In this document: piece by piece, positions 60,448 to 64,000 of the stretch | How positions within the stretch are numbered: the stretch's first letter is position 1 | Layout: every line of letters begins with the position of its first letter | DNA from: Archangium violaceum | GTDB taxonomy: Bacteria; Myxococcota; Myxococcia; Myxococcales; Myxococcaceae | DNA length: 64,000 nucleotides | Direction of reading: 5' to 3' | Assembly: GCF_016887565.1 (NCBI RefSeq) | Contig: NZ_CP069396.1 | Span: 5,438,001 to 5,502,000, forward strand | Notes under the pieces: model-generated | What the model saw: the letters and a program-made list of their open reading frames with translations, nothing else | What the model was told of the DNA's origin: nothing | Database searches by the model: none | Program-made: the position numbers and the translations under genes

Positions 60448-61335
60448 ATGACGAAGCCTTGGAACTCCTATGGCGCGGCCACGGTTCCGCCTCCACGGAA
60501 GCTCCTCGTCACCGGCAGTTCGGGGCAGCTCGGCGCGGAGATCTGCCGACAGCTCTCCCTTGAGTACGAGGTGACGGGACTGGATGTGGTACCCGGCCCC
60601 TTTACCCAGGTGGTTGGAAGCATGGAGGAGCGCACACGGGTCTTCGACCTGGTGGCCCGGGTAGACGCGGTCATCCACGCCGCCTCCCTGCATGCGCCCC
60701 ATCGGGCCCATCTGCCAAAGTCACGCTTCATCGACGTGAACGTCCAAGGCACGCTCCACCTGCTCGAGGCGGCGGTGGAGCACGGCTGCAAGCGCTTCGT
60801 CTATACGAGCACCACCTCGGTCTACGGACGCGCGATGGAACCTCGAGGAGATGCCGCCGTGTGGGTGACGGAGGAACTGACGCCCGAGCCCCGGGACATC
60901 TACGACGTCACCAAGTTGGCCGCGGAACAGCTCTGCCGACTCATACACGAGGAGACAGGATTGCCCGTCATCATCCTGCGCACCTCGCGATTCTTCCCTC
61001 AATCACAGGAGACCCTGGCCATCCACCGGCTGAATCGGGGGCTGGACGTGCGTGACTGCGTGTGGGCACACCGGCTCGCGCTCGAGTCGCACATCCCCTT
61101 CGGGCTGTACAACATCTCTGCCCGCCCTCCCTTCCACCGAGAAGACATGGCGGAGCTGCTGCGTGACGCTCCTGGCGTCATCCGCCACAGGGCCCCGGAA
61201 GTCGTCAGGGAGCTCGAACGGTGTGGAATTCCCCTTCCCCCGAGCATGGATCGCGTCTACGTCATCGAGCGGGCGGAATCCGAGCTGGGATTCCACCCAC
61301 GTTTCAACGCACTCGAGTTCCTCCAGGGCGAATGA
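60448..61335 (+). CDS. NAD-dependent epimerase/dehydratase (SDR family)
   Basis: A 295-aa extended SDR. The nucleotide motif LLVTGSSGQLGAEICRQL (GxxGxxG) is at the N-terminus, followed by VIHAASLH, the catalytic SVYG and YDVTK (YxxxK) pair, and LRTSRFFP. Such enzymes act on nucleotide sugars (epimerase, dehydratase or reductase). The start is ATG 60448 with GGAGGG closely before it; a GTG 13 codons earlier is less likely. It lies between the two secreted polysaccharide-related proteins, but nothing shows a shared pathway. It is convergent with the beta-helix gene. Confidence 0.87.
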   Translation: MTKPWNSYGAATVPPPRKLLVTGSSGQLGAEICRQLSLEYEVTGLDVVPGPFTQVVGSMEERTRVFDLVARVDAVIHAASLHAPHRAHLPKSRFIDVNVQGTLHLLEAAVEHGCKRFVYTSTTSVYGRAMEPRGDAAVWVTEELTPEPRDIYDVTKLAAEQLCRLIHEETGLPVIILRTSRFFPQSQETLAIHRLNRGLDVRDCVWAHRLALESHIPFGLYNISARPPFHREDMAELLRDAPGVIRHRAPEVVRELERCGIPLPPSMDRVYVIERAESELGFHPRFNALEFLQGE

Positions 61336-61379
61336 GTCAACCGCCCTGCCGAACCATGAACAGCAGCAGGGACCGTGTA

Positions 61380-63650
61380 TCAGTAGGACGACTTCGACAC
61401 CATGTTCTGGTGGGTGACCGCGTTGCCCGTGCCGTTGATGATGTGGTTGATCGCCGCGCCCGGGGTACTGCCGAGGAACACGGTGATCATGTGCTGGAAC
61501 TTCACCCCGGCGTTGGTCGGCGACTCGATGGCGTTCTCCAGCACCACCGGGTTGTAGAACACGGAGTAGATGCCCAGGCCCCGGGCGTCATGGCTCGTCA
61601 CCGAGTTCGCCACCTTGTACGACGCGTATCCCCTCACGCCGTCGTGCGTCCACCGGCTCTGGTCCGGAACGTCGTAGGGAATCTCGGACTGGTAGAAGTA
61701 GACGCGGCCGCCGTTGCCATTCCAGACGGTCTGATACCCCTCGAAGTGCTCGACGAAGAGGCCATAGGCAGACACGTTGTTGCCATTGACGGTGATGCCG
61801 TTCGTGCTCTTGTTCACGTCCCAGCCCACGCCGTTGCCGTGATCGGCGCGCCACAGCCAGAGGTTGTCGATCAGGACGTCGTTGCTGTTGAGGGTGACGC
61901 AGCTCGTCGCGTTGCCGGCCTGCGCCCCGCCCACGCGGCAGGAGACGTCGAAGAGCGCCGTGGGGTTGGCCGCGTGGCTGACCGTGCTCGTCGCGTTGCC
62001 GAGCTTGAGCAGCACGGGGGAGTTGGTGGGACCCGCGTCGAAGAGGATGCCCGCGATGGTCACACCATCGACGTCCGCGACGTTCATCGCGGCGGTGCCG
62101 TAGTCCGGGATGAGCGTCGCGAGGCCGAGCCCCAGGACGATGGTCCCCGGGTTCGACACCTGGAGGGGGCTCGCGAGGTGGTAGATGCCGGGGGTGATGA
62201 GCAGATGCTTGCCCGCGCTGAGCGCGGCGTTGAGCGTGTCGGCCGTGTCCCTGTCGGAACGGGCGATGTGGAACTTGTCGAGGGTCAACACCGCCCCGGC
62301 GGTCGTCCCGGCGCTCCACGTGGTCCCCTTGCTGTTCGTCCGCAGGGAGGGAACCTTGACCGCGTAGTTTCCGGCGCTGTCGATGAAGAGATAGGGCTTC
62401 TCCCGGATGACCGGCGTCGTGTCGACGACCGTGTAGACCTGGTTCGGCCAGGTGCCCGTCGGGGCCTGCTCGTCACCGACGAAGACCATGTTCCAGTTCT
62501 GGCCCACCCAGTAGTTCAGGCTGGTGTTGCGGGTGAGGAACTGCTGCTGGGTTCCGGAGTTGATGGTGTTGTCGATCTTGGAGTCCGCGATGAACCCGCC
62601 GCTCGACCAGGCGTTGGACCAGGCGTTATCCCAGAGATTGATGGAGCCCTTCACGTGGATGCGGCGCATGGTGGTCGCTTGTGAGACGGCCCACACCGCC
62701 GTGTTCGAGTCCTTCGTCGGGACGATCGAGAGGTTCTCGACGCCGCGCCAGAAGTTATGGGTGGCATTGCCCTGGAACCAGTCCGCCTTGGTGCGGACCG
62801 CTCCGGTGATCGTCACGTCGTCGGGCGATTGCCCGAGGCCGAACACGTTCATGTAGAACCCGACCTGGACGTCGAGGTTGTACTGGCCCGGCTTGAAGAA
62901 GTACGCGTACCGCTGGCTGCCGAACTGGTTCGTCTCCTGCTGCCGGAAGATGGTGTCGACCTGACTCTGGATCGTCGCCATCGACATGGAGGGGTCGAAG
63001 ATGCGGACGTTGGGTCCGAAGTCCGGGCCGGACCCGTTGCCTCCACCGCCGCTCAGGATGTTCAGCGTGAGCGTCTCCCACTCCCTCGCCGCGGGGGCGG
63101 ACGCGACGACGGTGCTGCCGCCGGCGTTGATGGCGGAGACGAACTGGCCGCTGACCGTCGTCTTCAGCGCGATCTTGTCGCCGCTGACGATGTCGCCGGT
63201 GCCGCTCAGCTTCACGATGCTGAACTCTTCCCAGGCCAGGGGCGTCGTCGCCGTGAACCGGATGTTGCCGCCGCCGCCGTTGATCGCCGAGCCCCACTGG
63301 CCGCTGATCGACCGCAGCGTCACCACGTCTCCGCTGACGAGCGAGCCGCCGTTGACGTCCGTGAGCGTGAACGTCTCCCACTCCTTGGCCTGCGTGCTGT
63401 ACGCCATCAGATCGGCGCCACCGCCCTGATCGGCGACGAGGTAATGGCCCGACCAGGTCCGCAGGGTGACCGTCAGCGGGTTCGCCGCGAGCGCCTTCTC
63501 CTCGTGGCCGGTGCGCTCGTCCCGCTCCGTGTCCGGGGGCACGGCGCAACTCGCGCTGGCCGCCAGCAGGGTCGATGCGGCGATCCCCAGGACACGTGTC
63601 CGGCGGGGATGAACGGCAAACAGCGATTCATCCGGGTTACCTCGGCTCAT
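61380..63650 (-). CDS. Secreted beta-trefoil / right-handed beta-helix protein
   Basis: A 756-aa lipoprotein-like export protein: leader with a hydrophobic core (TRVLGIAASTLLAASASC), then three similar repeats of about 50 residues (LRTWSGHYLVADQGG, LRSISGQWGSAINGG, LKTTVSGQFVSAINAGG). The three repeats make one fascin/ricin-like beta-trefoil, a likely sugar-binding module. From about residue 200 the chain has the look of a parallel beta-helix (GITVNGNNVSAYGLFVEHFEGYQTVWNGNGG) as in pectate-lyase-like and GH55-type enzymes. Actinobacterial relatives are often mislabelled adenylyl cyclase. Substrate unknown. The ATG at 63650 is preceded by GAGGAAG; a start 10 codons earlier is possible. Confidence 0.75.
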   Translation of the reverse strand: MSRGNPDESLFAVHPRRTRVLGIAASTLLAASASCAVPPDTERDERTGHEEKALAANPLTVTLRTWSGHYLVADQGGGADLMAYSTQAKEWETFTLTDVNGGSLVSGDVVTLRSISGQWGSAINGGGGNIRFTATTPLAWEEFSIVKLSGTGDIVSGDKIALKTTVSGQFVSAINAGGSTVVASAPAAREWETLTLNILSGGGGNGSGPDFGPNVRIFDPSMSMATIQSQVDTIFRQQETNQFGSQRYAYFFKPGQYNLDVQVGFYMNVFGLGQSPDDVTITGAVRTKADWFQGNATHNFWRGVENLSIVPTKDSNTAVWAVSQATTMRRIHVKGSINLWDNAWSNAWSSGGFIADSKIDNTINSGTQQQFLTRNTSLNYWVGQNWNMVFVGDEQAPTGTWPNQVYTVVDTTPVIREKPYLFIDSAGNYAVKVPSLRTNSKGTTWSAGTTAGAVLTLDKFHIARSDRDTADTLNAALSAGKHLLITPGIYHLASPLQVSNPGTIVLGLGLATLIPDYGTAAMNVADVDGVTIAGILFDAGPTNSPVLLKLGNATSTVSHAANPTALFDVSCRVGGAQAGNATSCVTLNSNDVLIDNLWLWRADHGNGVGWDVNKSTNGITVNGNNVSAYGLFVEHFEGYQTVWNGNGGRVYFYQSEIPYDVPDQSRWTHDGVRGYASYKVANSVTSHDARGLGIYSVFYNPVVLENAIESPTNAGVKFQHMITVFLGSTPGAAINHIINGTGNAVTHQNMVSKSSY

Positions 63651-63975
63651 GGTGCTTCCTCTGCGTTGGAGTGGGTTCATCGAGATTGCCCTGTCGAGCA
63701 CTCTCCGGGCTATCTGCAACAACTCGACCATCAAACAAATCCGCTTTTACTTGATATTTCCGGCTGGCCCCTGCCGTCCCACGCCAGAATGGAGCCGAGG
63801 ACCCCCCATCCCTGGTGACAGCAGTCACCAGGGGTGAGGACCGCGGTCACCAGGGTCACGAAGCCAGGAAGCGCATGGGTGAGCAGGCAATGACCCGAAA
63901 AACGGGGGGCGGCCCTCTACATGGCACCGAGTGAGGACGAATCCGTCTCATTCGAACCATCTCGAGGAGAGCAAC
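63651..63975. other. 325-base divergent intergenic region at the right end
   Basis: No gene is supported. It separates the beta-helix gene from the gene starting at 63976. The stretch 63715-63770 is AT-rich and probably holds the beta-helix promoter, though no clear pair of boxes was fixed. The CCCTGGTGAC repeats are listed separately. Confidence 0.55.
63810..63855. promoter_or_regulatory. Inverted and direct GTCACCAGGG repeats
   Basis: CCCTGGTGAC (63810-63819) and GTCACCAGGG (63824-63833) are a perfect ten-base inverted repeat with a four-base loop. A third copy, GTCACCAGGG at 63846-63855, is 22 bases from the second, two helical turns. This could be a multi-site operator for the gene at 63976 or the beta-helix gene. 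Confidence 0.5.
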
Positions 63976-64000
63976 ATGTCTCGTATGAGTGTGTACCGTT
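63976..64000 (+). CDS. Start of a gene cut by the window end
   Basis: ATG at 63976 with GAGGAGA seven bases upstream gives the first eight codons (MSRMSVYR). The spacing and strength of the ribosome site make a real start likely. Nothing more can be said about the product. Confidence 0.5.

Overview
The window is high-GC, densely coded bacterial DNA and reads as the chromosome of a fruiting myxobacterium (Myxococcota, probably the Cystobacterineae, near Archangium, Cystobacter or Myxococcus). Three things point there. Five genes stand in the order of the Myxococcus xanthus spore-coat polysaccharide genes exoL to exoP. A minor-pilin/PilY1 operon carries a small cytochrome c that resembles TfcP. 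There is also a member of the myxobacteria-specific TIGR02265 (DUF2378) family. I saw no rRNA, tRNA, CRISPR array, insertion sequence or prophage. The taxon and all family names come from reading the proteins, not from a database search.

Layout. 1-4.1 kb: a truncated JmjC/cupin gene, a beta-CASP metallo-beta-lactamase nuclease, a pilin-like membrane protein, a small secreted protein with four CX3C motifs, and a zinc-ribbon membrane protein. 4.2-9.7 kb (minus): the cytochrome c maturation System I operon ccmA-B-C-D-E-F-G, with overlapping or abutting genes. 10.2-15.8 kb (plus): exoL-exoM-exoN-exoO-exoP behind a likely sigma-54 promoter. 15.8-23.6 kb (minus): pilX-tfcP-pilY1-pilV-pilW-fimU, a set for priming type IVa pili. 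23.8-27.5 kb (minus): a GlcD-type flavin oxidase, a ferritin-like lipoprotein and a seven-blade kelch lipoprotein. 27.7-33.3 kb (plus): a tripartite RND efflux operon with a TetR-style operator. 33.4-37.3 kb (minus): a DUF2378 protein and a three-gene DUF4350/DUF4129/membrane-protein operon. 37.5-50.5 kb: mostly single genes for lipoproteins, a membrane dipeptidase, an intradiol dioxygenase, a pseudouridine synthase, a di-heme cytochrome, a flavin amine oxidase, a glycosyltransferase and a RibD-like reductase, then an unrecognised 437-aa protein with a caspase-like His/Cys signature overlapped by a lipoprotein gene. 50.9-57.7 kb: an SLC13 transporter, a MocR regulator divergent from an isocitrate-lyase/PEP-mutase enzyme, a bestrophin-like channel, class II DAHP synthase and a small lipoprotein. 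57.9-64 kb: a modular GH10 xylanase that looks acquired, an NAD-dependent epimerase, a beta-trefoil/beta-helix secreted protein, and the first codons of another gene.

How the genes connect. The ccm operon attaches haem to CXXCH proteins. The window itself encodes two such clients: the TfcP-like cytochrome in the pilus operon and the di-heme protein at 43.8-45.2 kb. The pilus operon combines a haem protein, an Asp-rich minor pilin and a PilY1 with at least two predicted calcium loops, which fits calcium-dependent assembly of a pilus tip. The exo genes supply repeat-unit modification, flipping and glycosyl transfer for a surface polysaccharide; no Wzy polymerase or export genes are present here. 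The least explained locus is the caspase-like protein plus overlapping lipoprotein at 48.6-50.5 kb, which could be an effector/immunity pair; that reading is inference.
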